Shown one piece after another: positions 1-10,525 of a DNA stretch of 35,170 nucleotides. This DNA is from Pleurotus djamor (lineage: Eukaryota > Basidiomycota > Agaricomycetes > Agaricales > Pleurotaceae): positions 1 to 35,170 of the forward strand of contig JAPEVF010000478.1 of NCBI GenBank assembly GCA_029747585.1, read 5' to 3'. The notes beneath the pieces were generated by a model. It made no database searches and was not told the origin of the DNA. It saw only the letters and a list, made by a program, of their open reading frames with translations. Every line of letters starts with the position of its first letter. Position 1 is the stretch's first letter. The translations under genes were made by a program, and so were the position numbers.

Positions 1-660
1 TCGATTAGAAACTCTTGACACAAAGTACGCTTCTTGCCAAACCACCAGTCAGGGGGAATCTTAGGATCTCCCTTTTCAAGTTCGGCCTACTGAGTCATCG
101 GCGCTCTAACGCTTCTGCCTCTTCGAGCTCATCTCATCGCTGAGCCTCTTCCAACACGTTCCGTTATATATCGAATGACCTCGAGGCTTGAAAGAAAGCT
201 TGACACGCGATGATTCCACATTCAGACATACCAGAGCCTCTTTGTTCGCTCAGGCTCAGCTCTAGTAAGTACCTTTTAAGACGCCTGTAGTTGGACTCAC
301 AACGCAGTCTCACAGAGGCTTGGTCATCAGCGAAAAGGTCGACCCCTGGTGAGCCTAATAAGTCAAAACAGTCTGGCAAAACCTTGGCCATCTCATTACC
401 AGACGTCGACCACTCTTGTTTCCACAGCACACCATGATTTTCGCTGCTCATCGCACACCCGACTGTCACCGTCTACGCAAACCACGCGCAAAGCTGTCCA
501 TGCCTTTGTACGCCGTCGATCTACTGGGCGCACTCGTACCAGGTGCTTGCCAGCTACAGGTATCTTCCCAGACTGCCAATACCTTTCCATGTATCTTACT
601 TGTCAAGCCCTCCATGCTGGCGTACTTATCACTCCCTCAACATCCTGTCGATCACCCGCG
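1..660. other. Window start, no supportable gene
   Basis: No reading frame here has a recognisable family, splice pattern or start context. The longest frame is on the minus strand (164-469, 101 codons); it contains no motif that I can assign. A 14-nt string, cagtctggcaaaac, at 369-382 recurs exactly at 1318-1331. The stretch may be the upstream or downstream flank of a gene outside the window. Confidence 0.5.
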
Positions 661-682
661 CACGGACCAGGCCTACCTCAGC

Positions 683-690
683 ATATATAA
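683..690 (+). promoter_or_regulatory. Probable TATA box (tatataaa-like)
   Basis: The string atatataa lies just before a CT-rich tract (about 710-770), the usual core-promoter arrangement of basidiomycetes: TATA box, then pyrimidine-rich start region. It would drive the putative small transcript described next. No experimental support. Confidence 0.4.
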
Positions 691-880
691 ACGCGCGACT
701 TCGAGCGGCCCCCTCCATCATCTCTTTCTTCCCTTCCCCCATCATCGTCCCTTCCCCAGAGTCATTCCCTCAGGCTCAGGTACACTTCCTATATGTCCTA
801 GGCCTTGAGGTACGCAGTTTGCATGTTGATTATATTGAACTTTGCTGAACACTCGCGCATATATCTAGCCATCCCACCTG

Positions 881-1131
881 ATGCCAAATCCCCGACTTCC
901 TTCGTAAGTAAACGCGCATTTCCTGAACTTTGTCATCGTTCTAACGGTACTCGCAGCGTCTCACGGTCGCCACGGTTACTTACTCGGTGGCTCGATCCTC
1001 GGAGGGGGCATTTCGCGATGATAGTGAGTTTCCAGCCTCATTAGTGTTATATTCTCTCGCTCAGCCCATTTCTCAGCCGCTTTCAACACGCATATATCCA
1101 CTCCGGAGGTAGTAGGAGTTCTTCTCATTTG
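881..1131 (+). other. Possible small spliced transcript (orphan ORF about 45 aa)
   Basis: From an ATG at 881 a short exon reads MPNPRLPS and meets a gtaagt donor. The candidate acceptor is cgcag near 957. A second donor gtgagt lies near 1023 and a second acceptor ctcag near 1066. Splicing these out gives one continuous frame of about 45 codons, rich in Arg and Leu, ending at TAG shortly after. A possible leader intron (gtacac to atctag) precedes the ATG. The combination of TATA box, CT tract and consecutive canonical splice sites suggests real transcription, but the peptide matches no family I know. It could equally be a noncoding transcript. Confidence 0.2.
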
Positions 1132-2424
1132 TACTTCTATACCTAGATTCCGTGTACCGTATGCTTTCCCCCAATGATACACATTTGATCATATATTTGC
1201 ATAATTATTTGAATATCTGAGAATGACGAGATTAGCCTGCCGGTTGCTCATCTCCACACGATACTAATGTTATGTCGCCAAATTGGTATAACATGGTCAA
1301 CGCCTTGTAAATGCGGCCAGTCTGGCAAAACTCACAAGCCTGACGAAGTGGCGCCATATTGGCCAATCTCGCTATAGTTTGATCAGGCCCTGACCAGACG
1401 CGCACCACTATGTCGGTCTTGACAAGCTATGGTGGGCTTGACAATGTATGGTGGGGCTTTGCCAACCCCATAACAGACGCCGTCCGTTTCGCTGATGACG
1501 GATGGCACCGGAAAGACCTGGGAGCAGCATTTTCAACCGTTGAACCATGCGCGATGGCTTCCAAGGAGGACAGCACAGCAGCTATAGGGTGGGTGGTAGC
1601 TCATCGTGGCCGTTGTCGTAGTGGACGAACTGCACGAGGTCGGCGGGTTGTGGAAAACAGTGGATGGGTGGAGGACGTGAAAATATCTTACAAGTCCGAA
1701 GCGCTGGTTGGGCCAGAATCGTGGAGTGACTAAGCGCCTGCTAATTTCGTTCAGAGAGTCTACCCAAAAGGTAACCGAAAGATGCCCAAATAGCCAGCAA
1801 ATCGACGGGGATCGTTCACATTTTACTCCGAGATAGCCGAGACACGATTTCGTACCCAATGTATCCCTTCACAGACCCCAGACCCGAACCAACCCTGGCA
1901 CGCACCTCACCCAAAAGCGGAAAAGTCAGTTTTCTAGAGATTCATTTTTCATTTTTCTCACCGACGATATCGATGTCGCTTGCTTCCTCACCGCCATCAC
2001 CAACGGCGAAGCGTCTTTCTGCATAACTGAGCTTGAATGCTGCGCTCGACGTCTCGGTTTCTCATAGCGCCTTGCGACGACCGTGACGACCGTTAGAGGA
2101 TTTGCTCTCAGGATCTCAATTCCTCAACCTTCCCTGCTAGCTTGTCCCTCTCCAAATAACCTTAGACGAAGCCATCGTCATCGTCGCCATCCTCCCGCCA
2201 TTTCTTGATAAACATTATCAACGACGCGCCCGCATTTCGAACACACCCAGTAAGATTTCCCATCAGCCATCAGCCTTCTTCATTCTTCAGCTTGTCGGAC
2301 CATCGCTCAAGCTCTCCTTCCTAGGCCTCACAGTTGACGGAAATCGGAAATCGGTTCCCTACTTTCTTTCAGCGGTTGAACGGCGGGAACGAATACTTGA
2401 GCGCTGAGCATCAGGACTTCGGTG

Positions 2425-2500
2425 AGCTTTCTCTCCCTCTCTCTCCCTCTTCTTCTCTTCTTCTCTCTCTCCCTCTCCCTCTCTCTCCTTCTCGCCCTCG
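2425..2500. repeat. CT-rich low-complexity tract
   Basis: A polypyrimidine stretch of ctccct/ctctct units. It inflates the length of the overlapping plus-strand frame and gives it a false Leu/Ser-rich signal-peptide look. Such tracts often mark transcription start regions in basidiomycetes, but no gene follows that I can identify. Confidence 0.8.
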
Positions 2501-2987
2501 TACTCGTACTCGGACTGAGCTCACAATTCACCAGTTTCCCGCACTCAATCTCCTCCATGCACACGATGCCCTTGTATGCTCCAAGAATCAACGTTACAAC
2601 CTCCCCGCTTCCCTCAACACTCTCAGCCGCTAGTCAAAACCTGCAAGACAACCCGAACAATCGCTTTCTTCCTTTCGGAACACCACCAGGCTCGCAGCTC
2701 GCATTCACAGTGGGCTGGGCTGGGTTGACAGTACCCCGTAGCAACCAGGTTGGAGGACGATGGCGCTTGAGTTGGTTAGTGGTTAGCCGTGGAAGCTATG
2801 GTTGGATTCGTAGAGTAACGAGGAGAGAGGAGAGTGGTCTTTTGAAATTTTACCCCGCAGAGGCAAGCAGAGGTGCGTGGTATCCTTTATTTTTCGTCTG
2901 TCTGTCCCTTATCTTCCTCAACCTCCCAAACGTTGCAGGTAACGAAAGCCATCGCTGTCATCAAGGCTCAAGTCCTCCCTCAGCGTT

Positions 2988-3036
2988 CAACCTTCAAGAC
3001 TTCAAGACTTCAAGGTCCAAGGTTCCAAGATTCAAG
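2988..3036. repeat. Degenerate 8-nt tandem repeat
   Basis: Successive units close to ttcaagac / ttcaaggt / tccaaggt / ttccaaga follow each other for about 50 nt. This is slippage-type simple sequence with no visible function. Confidence 0.7.
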
Positions 3037-4274
3037 GTGTCCACTTCCGTTTGCACGAAGGCTCCCTTCGACCATCCTGTGAGACTGGATGCTTCCGCTA
3101 CCTTAGTGGTGGTGGTGGTCGTCGGATCCACGAATACACGAATACACGAAGAAGACGGGGCGGGTACCAATGCCATCGCCGACGATGGGTTCTGTTTTCT
3201 GTGCTCATGCAAGAAGAAGAATTGATTCAAGACCATTCGTTACCGCCCTCGCATCCGCATCCGCACCAGTGACACCTACACGTTCTCCACCGCTCTCATG
3301 ACCCTTTTCACATTTCACGTCTCCTCCGAGTCCCTCTTCGGAATACATTTCGGACACATCGGTCGTTCGTCCTTTTGGCATGACGATGCCGCTTGTGAGC
3401 TCGTGATTACAATGGCGGGGGTGGGTGGAGGTGTAAGAGAAGAAGCATATGGAAGGGAAAAACCACAAACCGCCATCTCACTGCTCAGCATTTAGCTGCC
3501 CATCATACGTTCAACGTTCAAACGTTCATGACCAGCCTTCTCATCGTGATCCACCACGAGCTCGTTGCTCGTGTCCTTCACGACCACCCATCGACTCATT
3601 CATATATCACGCTGGCAGTACGAACGACGTGTTCTCTCCTCCCTCTTCTCATCGCAGATATCCGTCGACCGCTATGAAGACGGAGAACGCTCGATGCTTT
3701 GAGCGTGCACGAATACAAGACATTGATGGCAGGAGGGAGGGAGGGCTGTCAGTTTCGTCGAGGGCTGGAGTGGGGGTTTTGATCATGGAATGGGCGAAGG
3801 GAAGGGGGCGAGTGCGATGCTTCAAGCGTCAAGCATCAATGCATCAAGTCTCGTCGTACTTTCCTCCCTCGTGGCATGAGGCTCACTGTTCATGGTGCGC
3901 ATCCGGCCTCAAGCAACCCTACCCCGTACGCCAGCGATGTCCCCCACGAAAGCCATATACATGCGGCAACCTCGGTCAACCTTGGGTCAACCTCCATCCT
4001 GCCTCGGGTGTTCATCTAGTCCGGCCATCGCCTACACGGCGCGAAGAAGAGACAGAGGCGGAGGAGGTGCGATCTATGATGATTGCTGGGTCTTGGGCGG
4101 TGGTGGTGGCGTTCCTCGTCGTCGTAAGTTGCGTGTCTGGATCCCTTGGAAGAGGAAGACATGGCTTGGGGTGTGCGGTACTGGACAATCATGCAAGGAG
4201 GGGCTGGCAGCCTTGGTGAGGGTGACGATGAAAATGCAGATGAAAGATGAAATTGAAGGGCTTTCGTGTGCGCA

Positions 4275-4280
4275 TATAAA
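4275..4280 (+). promoter_or_regulatory. Candidate TATA box upstream of the aminotransferase
   Basis: The string tataaa lies about 270 nt before the chosen ATG at 4549. It would imply a long leader. It is the only clear TATA-like string close to this gene. Confidence 0.3.
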
Positions 4281-4369
4281 TTTGTCGTGGTCTATCCCTT
4301 CGCTCGCGTATATGTTCTCGACCATGGACTTTTCTTATTAGTATATCCCTTCCCCGCCGCCATTTTTAC

Positions 4370-4416
4370 GGACTACTCTTGTTACATACATTACAAGGAC
4401 TACTCTTGTAACATAC
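4370..4416. repeat. Pair of 20-nt direct repeats in the aminotransferase leader/promoter
   Basis: ggactactcttgttacatac (4370-4389) and ggactactcttgtaacatac (4397-4416) differ at one base and start 27 nt apart. Each contains an internal partial dyad around cttgt/acaag. Position and arrangement suit a paired transcription-factor site; function is inference. Confidence 0.5.
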
Positions 4417-4548
4417 GCTACAGTCCGTCGATATGCAGGTCGTTTGTCAATGCTCTAACGCACGTGACAATCAGATCTGAACGTGAACCCGCAGTCCCAA
4501 CTTCAACTTCGACCTTCTTTCTAACCTCTCTGCGATCTTCCACATACC

Positions 4549-6030
4549 ATGACGCTCCCATTCCGCATCTCTCGTGGCGTGACGACTTCAATGGCACCGC
4601 CGTAGGTAAGATCCCCCATAAATCACCGTGCAATCAAATCTCATCTCTTTCTCTCATCTCTCATCTCCACATAGAATCCCAGAAGTATACACATGGGCTT
4701 CCAAATACACAGCTACACCCGATAAACCACTTCTTGACATGGCTCAAGGAAGTCCAGGAAACCCACCCCCACCAGCGCTGCAGAGAGCGTTGGCGGATGC
4801 GGCGGCGTTGCCTGAGACGGCGAGGTATGTGGATGATTTTGGGGATGTGGAGTTGAGAGGGTTGGTGGCGGAGGAGATGAAGGTGGTTTATGGAGAGGAG
4901 GTGGATGTTGTTATGGAGGATGTTGCGTTGACTGCGGGGGGAAATATGGCGTTTGTGGCGGCGATTATGACGTTGGCGGATGCTGGAGATGAGGTTATCA
5001 TACCTTCGCCGTGGTAGGTCGTCCTGGGGATTTCTGGTTTGTGGTTTGTGATTGACGGAGTAAACGGTGTTCGATTATCTACGCAGGTATTTCAATCATC
5101 AGTATGTTCTATGCTATGCGATGTGATGGACTGAGACCGATGGAGTGTTTGTCAGGATGACGCTGGATTTACTTGGGATACGGACTGTGGTTCTTCCTTG
5201 TAAACCTCAAGCTGGATTCGTCCCATCGGTTGAGGTTTGCGAATCGTTGATTACGGAAAGGACAAGAGCGATCGCGTTGGTATCTCCTAACAATCCTGTA
5301 TGTTACAATTGCACTCTGAGGATGGTCGCTTCTTCTCAACAGCCTTGTACCCTAGACTGGCGCAGTCTACCCACCTTCTCTGCTCGCCTCCTTTGCCCAG
5401 CTTGCCAGCTCCAACCAAATCGCCCTCATCCTCGACGAGACGTACCGCGATTTCATCCTCGACGACCCACCCCACTCTCTCTTTAACAACACATCCCACG
5501 TCCCATGGCGCACCTACCTAATCCACCTCTTCTCCTTCTCGAAATCCTACGCCATCCCAGGCCTCCGTCTCGGCGCCATCATCGCCAACCCGCTCTTCCT
5601 CAATAAAGTCAAAACCGTCTTGGATTGTTTACAGATCTGTCCGTCTCGCGTACCACAAGTTGCGTTACACACCAACAATCTGTTGCCACGCCTTCGTTGG
5701 GAGGTGAAGGAGATGGCGAGGAGGATTAGGGAGCGCCATCGAGTTTTTAGGGAGGGGGTACCTGATGGGTGGGCTGTTGGGTCGCAGGGAGGGTATTTTG
5801 CGTATGTGGGGCATCCATTTGGGGGGGTCGATTCGAGGGTGGTGTGTAGGAGGCTTGCGGAGGAGATGGGGGTTGTGGTGCTTCCGGATTATATGTTTAA
5901 TCCGATTGGTAAGGAGGAGGATTTGGGCGAGAAGGGAGCGTGGATTAGGTTTTCGGTGGCGAATTTGGATGAGGATGGGATTAGGCGGGTTTGTGAGCGG
6001 TTGGCGGAGAGTGTGAATGTCCTGGGATAA
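4549..6030 (+). CDS. PLP-dependent aminotransferase, class I/II
   Basis: Spliced model of 5 exons: 4549-4601, 4675-5013, 5087-5101, 5156-5297, 5356-6030, giving 407 aa. Fold-type I aminotransferases use pyridoxal phosphate to move an amino group from an amino acid to a keto acid. Visible landmarks in order: the cofactor-phosphate loop (AGGNMAF), PWYFNHQ, the SPNNPTG motif, the Asp of LILDETY that binds the pyridine N, the Schiff-base Lys in SFSKSYAIPGLRLG, and a C-terminal Arg (WIRFSVAN) that would hold the substrate carboxylate. Length is usual for the family. No signal peptide is seen, so it is probably cytosolic. The substrate cannot be told from sequence. Exon 3 is only 15 nt and encodes the middle of the conserved PWYFNHQ motif, so it must be real. 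The start was chosen because exon 1 joins in frame at APPIPEVYTW; an inner ATG 14 codons later is possible. Family assignment is firm. Confidence 0.93.
5087..5101 (+). other. 15-nt micro-exon of the aminotransferase
   Basis: The bases between acceptor acgcag and donor gtatgt complete the codons for the W-YFNH-Q junction. Skipping it would delete five residues of a conserved motif but keep the frame, because 15 is a multiple of three. Confidence 0.85.
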
Positions 6031-6835
6031 TGCGAGTGTAAGTATTTGTTCTCTGCCCTCTGGATGCCGTCATTTCAATGCTGATTGAGGTACAGCTATC
6101 GGTTCCTGGCGGTAAAATAAATGTGGTGACATCAGTACGGTGGTAGACTACCGCCCAAGATGGGTTTACCATGTACCATGCTTGCACCCTGCGCTTTAAC
6201 GACCGACTACGCATTCGTTCCAGTTCAGTCTTGCCTTTATCATAGAGTACTCAAGATATTCGAGGCCAGCTACGCTGTATCCATGATGTTTCCCCGCGCT
6301 GCGCATGGATGACAGCCCAAAGCAGCGGTGTCATTTTTCAGCGGCTCTACCGTGGGCTTCCCATGCCCTCCTATGAAGTATAAACGGAACGGCCCCGACT
6401 CGGGATCAAGATACTACGCGTACCTGATTCCAACATCCGTACAATTCACTTATCAAGTTATCTCTTTTACTCCTACGGTCTCTCCTAGCCTATTCTCCCA
6501 GCGTAGGTTTGTACTAATATCCAAATTCATGTCTCCAGTCGCTGATTTTCCATGCGCAGTCTAGAGTAGCGACTTAAGGGTTGTGGCAACGTACCCCGGA
6601 AGTAAAAATGCGGTGCCAGCGTCAATGAGGTGATCGTGGTCAACCCGGGACTTATCTCCTACGGCGATACCGACCAACGGGTGCACCGACAATGATTTCT
6701 CCGCAGTTGAGTGTCTTTTATAAGATCGTGCGTGGGTTGTCGTTCCTTTCATACTCTAAACCTCACTTCCCCTGCTAGTTCCCGGGGATTTCAATTCACT
6801 CCCTTTCCCTTTTCCTCCGCTCGATTTCTCGAAAG
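6031..6835. other. Intergenic region before the RTA1-like gene
   Basis: No coding region seen. TATA-like strings occur at about 6379-6384 (tataaa) and 6719-6724 (tataag, about 115 nt before the next ATG), with a CT-rich tract just before the ATG at about 6797-6830. The last two fit the promoter of the RTA1-like gene. Confidence 0.5.
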
Positions 6836-8185
6836 ATGGACTCTGCCGACGTAGAAATTCATTCATCGTATGGCTACGTACCCACACAATATGTGGCTTA
6901 TATTTTCGTCGTTCTCTTCGGTATATCAACATGTGAGTCGTCGTCCTTTCCTCCTTTTTGGTTCTGCTCATTGTGATTTTTTTGAACCGCTCAGTCGCCC
7001 ACTGTACTCAAGCAACGTTCTTTCGCACTTGGTGGCTACTCCCAACAGCTTGCCTGGCGGGTACCGTCGAAGTTCTTGGATGGGAAGGGAGATTATGGTC
7101 GAGTTATAATGTGGCGGCGTCGGATCCATTCATGATGCAGTATGTTTCCATCCACCGTCGTCTCATTGTCCGTTGCTAACGGTCGTTGTTTCAGAATAAC
7201 AGCGACCATCCTAGCGCCGACACCGCTGGTTGCTGCTAATTTCATCATTCTGGGACGTATCATCGCACGGCTGGGACCTGTGTATAGTCGTTTAAGCCCG
7301 AAGTGGTGTAAGTCATCGACGTGGCGGTTTGGTTTATTGGTAGCTCACTTTCATTTGTTATAGATACCATCGTGTTCCTCTCCTGTGTACGTCCAAAGTC
7401 GTTGACCTGCATGAACGTCGGCTTATCTGTTACTAGGACATTATCGCTCTTATCGTTCAAGGTGTTGGTGGAGGCATGGCTGCGTCCGCAGCGGATGGTG
7501 AAGGGAATGCTGATTTGGTACGTCTCCCACTACAGTCCTTGTCTTTGTCTCCGTACAGTACTGATACTCGATAACAGGGCGGTAACATCATGCTCGGCGG
7601 TATTGTATTCCAGCTAGGTAAGCTCGTTTCTGCGAATCAAACTCTTCTTCGTATTTCTCATTGCACATACTCTACGTATCACTAGTCGCTATCACCGTCT
7701 ACTCGATATGCGCCTTCGAGTTTTTCATGCGTTACCTTTACGACCGTCCTGTACGAAGCGTAGCCAAACCCATTGGAGGTGACCAAGATGCTACCCGCGG
7801 TCTCCTCGACGCTCGCCTCAAATTAATGACCGGTGCTTTGTTCTTCAGCACCCTCCTGCTATTCATTCGGTTCGCTCTTCTGCAGATATCGTCCAATCCC
7901 TTCGCTAACCAAGTGGATGTAGATCCGTGTACCGAACCATTGAGCTCGCTGATGGATGGGATGGCAGGATTATCACCACGGAAGTGTACTTCAGTACGGC
8001 CATCGACTTTCCCGCATCGTGTGAGAAGACTGACCGTTCCTGTAGACGTCCTCGATGGCACTATGGTCCTTCTCGCTATGTTCACACTCAACTTCGCGCA
8101 TCCTGGAATTCTCCTCCGCACGAAACCAAGAAATACGATTATGAAGGAAAAGCGCTCTGAGGATTCCGTTCAGACTCTTGCATGA
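6836..8185 (+). CDS. RTA1-like (lipid-translocating exporter family) seven-helix membrane protein
   Basis: Nine exons: 6836-6932, 6995-7139, 7195-7307, 7364-7386, 7437-7517, 7578-7617, 7686-7869, 7923-7993, 8046-8185; 297 aa, the family's usual size. The RTA1/RSB1 family holds fungal plasma-membrane proteins linked to resistance to 7-aminocholesterol and to long-chain-base release; transport activity is debated. The chain has about seven hydrophobic segments. Family landmarks seen: YGYVPTQY near the N terminus, a His in TM1 (TFAHC), EVLGWEGR after TM2, and the hallmark SVYRTIELADGWDG followed by TEVYFNVLDG. These last motifs appear only when two introns (7870-7922 and 7994-8045) are removed; a single uninterrupted frame from 7661 reads through both and is wrong there. 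Start chosen as the first ATG giving the conserved N terminus. Confidence in the family is high, in the substrate low. Confidence 0.92.
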
Positions 8186-8540
8186 GTCTCTTCGGCTTTG
8201 CCACCGAATTATTTTTCTTTTCTTCTTTCGTTAACGGACCTCGCTATATATTAATTATCATATACATTCACGCTACCTATCTTCAAGCTCACCTAGTTCA
8301 TACGCTTTCCTTGGACTTATACCGTGCTGTGTTATCTATGTGGAATTCACCCTGTCGCTACTCCTGAGGCTACAATGTCCCTGAGTCTGACTGGGCTTGA
8401 GCCAGGGACCCTGAGGCCTGTGTCCAGCGCCCAACGCACTGCATGACGACGCGATCGGTCGGCTGTGCCAAGTCCTCGTATTTAAGGCCCGCCTTTTTTG
8501 AAAACCAACCAACACGACGAATTCGACTTTCCCCTCCACA
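8186..8540. other. Intergenic region with promoter of the DUF4139 gene
   Basis: No coding region. A TATA-like tatttaag at 8479-8486 lies about 55 nt before the ATG at 8541, followed by a pyrimidine-rich leader. Confidence 0.5.
8479..8486 (+). promoter_or_regulatory. TATA-like element of the DUF4139 gene
   Basis: tatttaag, 55 nt upstream of the start codon, spacing that would give a leader of about 25 nt. Inference from position and composition only. Confidence 0.45.
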
Positions 8541-10525
8541 ATGACGACGACAACGACCTCCACGATCATCGAGCTGATTTCCGTGGAAGCTAGCAGCATC
8601 GATAAAGTTAGCTTGTACTCTGGACGCGCAGAGGTGACAAGGTCGTACCAAGTCGACATAAAGGAGGGTCAGAACCAAGTGAAGATCAGTGGGTTGCCAG
8701 CGGTTTTGGATGATGATACCTTACGGTGCGTTTGAGCTTCGTCCGTGATCCCTTTCGGTGGTACTGACATCTTGGGTTGAAGGGTGGAAGGCCGAGGCGC
8801 TGCGACGATCCAAGGTGTCACCATAACCAACAAACCCCCTCCGCCTCCACCGGCTACCTCAGCTACCCTTGAAGCGCTTCGAGAATCCAAGGCAGAGAAG
8901 GAGAGAGCACTCGAGCGATGCCAGAAAGCCATCACATCCCTGGAGTCTTACCTTTCCTCCATCAAATCCAACCAGGTTACCGGCGCGGCGGCTTGGGAAC
9001 TCCTGGATGGGTATGAAACGCAGGGAGAGAAGCTTGACGCGCGTTTTCTCCAGCTCGAAGAGGAAATCAAGAAGGTGAACGAGAATATTGAAGCGGAAGC
9101 TAAGGCTCTTGGGTCGACAGATAAGGGGGACGACAAGTTGACCAAAGTCGCGACGATTGATCTGTTCGCGGAGGCGGAGGCCAATGTGACGCTGATACTC
9201 ACATACGGTGCGTTTCTTGTGGCCTTCCTTAGCTGATTTCTTCCATACTCACTTGTCATCCTTTCTCGCAGCGGTTACCGATGCAAACTGGGAAGCCGTT
9301 TACGACATCCGAGTGGAGACGACTGAGGCCAACCAACCCGTCGAACTCACCTACAAAGCCGCCATTACACAAACCACCGGCGAGGTAAGCAATATATATC
9401 CCCTACATCTGTTCCTTCACGACCTGAGCCCGCTACACCAGGATTGGAACGACGTCTCATTGACTTTGGAGACCGTAACGCCCACTTTTGGACTCGAACT
9501 CCCCACACTCGAACCATGGACGATATGGACGCGTAAAACACACTTGCTTACGATGGATGAGGAAGGAGTCATGGAGCTGGCAGTCTCGCGTGCCAAACGC
9601 ATACGGTTCCGAGCGTCTTTGAGGGCTTCGAAGATGCCTACCACCCATTATGTCCAAGATATGGATTACCGGGAAGCGGAGGTCGCGAGCCAAGGTAGTC
9701 TGAGCACCACGTTTAGCGTTCCTGGTTTCGTCAGTGTACCCAGCCGAGAGGAATCGCAGAGCGTTACCATCGTCCAGCTCGGCCTTGGGGCAACGATGCA
9801 TTGGTTAACCATACCGAGGGCAGAAGCAAAGGTTCATCTCAAGGTACGTCCTCGCTCACTTCCTTTTGATCTTTCTTACTCATGGTTGATTAGGCTAAGA
9901 TCAAGAACGACTCGGAGTTCCCCCTTCTCCCTGGAACGGCTAGCGTATACGTTGATGGTAGCTTCGTCTCTAAGACGCAGGTGCCAGCATCCAATCCTCA
10001 AGAGACCTTTGATTGTCCCCTTGGGTAGGTTTGATTCTCCTTCCATTCGAACGTGTTCGCTGATATGAATCGTATAGCCCTGACCCCTCTATCCGGGTCA
10101 AGTACCACCCGCTGTCCAAGAAGCTCACCCAAAGCGGCTTCTATACGAAGCAAGCAAGCCGCGTATACACCCAACAGATCACGATACACAACACGAAGAC
10201 CATCCCAGTGAATGACCTCACTATGATCGACCACATCCCGATCTCTGAAGATTCGCAAATCACCGTGAAGCTCATCGAGCCAGCGCTGACGATCCCGACG
10301 CAGCTAAATCCTTCCAAGGCGGTTGAAGCACCACCTTCTATCAGCGTTTCGAAGGGCGTGACGGTGAATTGGGACGGGGCTGATGATCCTGAGGGAGATA
10401 TGAGTGCGTTGGGAAGGTACGGAAGGATTGCTTGGAAGTGTGCAATTCCCGAGCAAGGGAAGGTGAATCTTAACCTTGTCTGGGAGGTCAACACGACCGC
10501 GAAGGTGACGATTCATGGTTTGTAA
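8541..10525 (+). CDS. DUF4140/DUF4139 (mucoidy inhibitor A-like) protein
   Basis: Six exons: 8541-8725, 8783-9207, 9272-9384, 9442-9843, 9894-10024, 10078-10525; 567 aa. The N-terminal part (about aa 15-115, SVSLYSGRAEVTR-type start; here KVSLYSGRAEVTRSY) matches DUF4140. It is followed by a Glu/Lys-rich coiled coil (about 90-185) and then DUF4139 (about 200-567) with the family signatures TYAVTDANWEAVYDIR, TTGEDWNDVSLTLETVTPT and FPLLPGTASVYVDGSFV. Homologs occur in bacteria (MuiA), fungi and animals; the biochemical role is not established, so none is claimed. No signal peptide or membrane helix is seen, which suggests an intracellular location. Intron 1 ends in an AAG acceptor. All six exons join without a stop, so the gene looks intact. 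Start is the first ATG after the TATA-like site. Confidence 0.93.

Larger units (their letters stand above)
1132..4548. other. Long stretch without a recognisable gene
   Basis: About 3.4 kb upstream of the aminotransferase. Contents visible: an imperfect 19-nt tandem duplication at 1418-1455, CT-rich runs at about 2425-2500, degenerate TTCAAGAC-type repeats at about 2988-3036, a short GGT run near 3107 and short repeated gttcaa words near 3505. Two long open frames (2422-3225 and 3449-4219) exist on the plus strand, but they are in different frames, start in low-complexity sequence and show no domain, so I do not call them genes. The end of this stretch holds the aminotransferase promoter. 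Confidence 0.5.

Noticed and set aside
164..469. Minus-strand frame with a GSPGVDLFADDQ string that recalls retroelement RNase H regions
   Set aside because: Only this short string is suggestive; no reverse transcriptase, integrase or repeat ends are seen nearby.
2422..3225. 267-codon plus-strand frame with a Leu-rich start that resembles a signal peptide
   Set aside because: The hydrophobic start is the translation of a CT microsatellite, the rest has no domain, and no splice or promoter context supports it.
3449..4219. 256-codon plus-strand frame
   Set aside because: No recognisable domain, mixed composition and many Arg/Pro/Ser/Cys residues as expected of noncoding sequence read at random.
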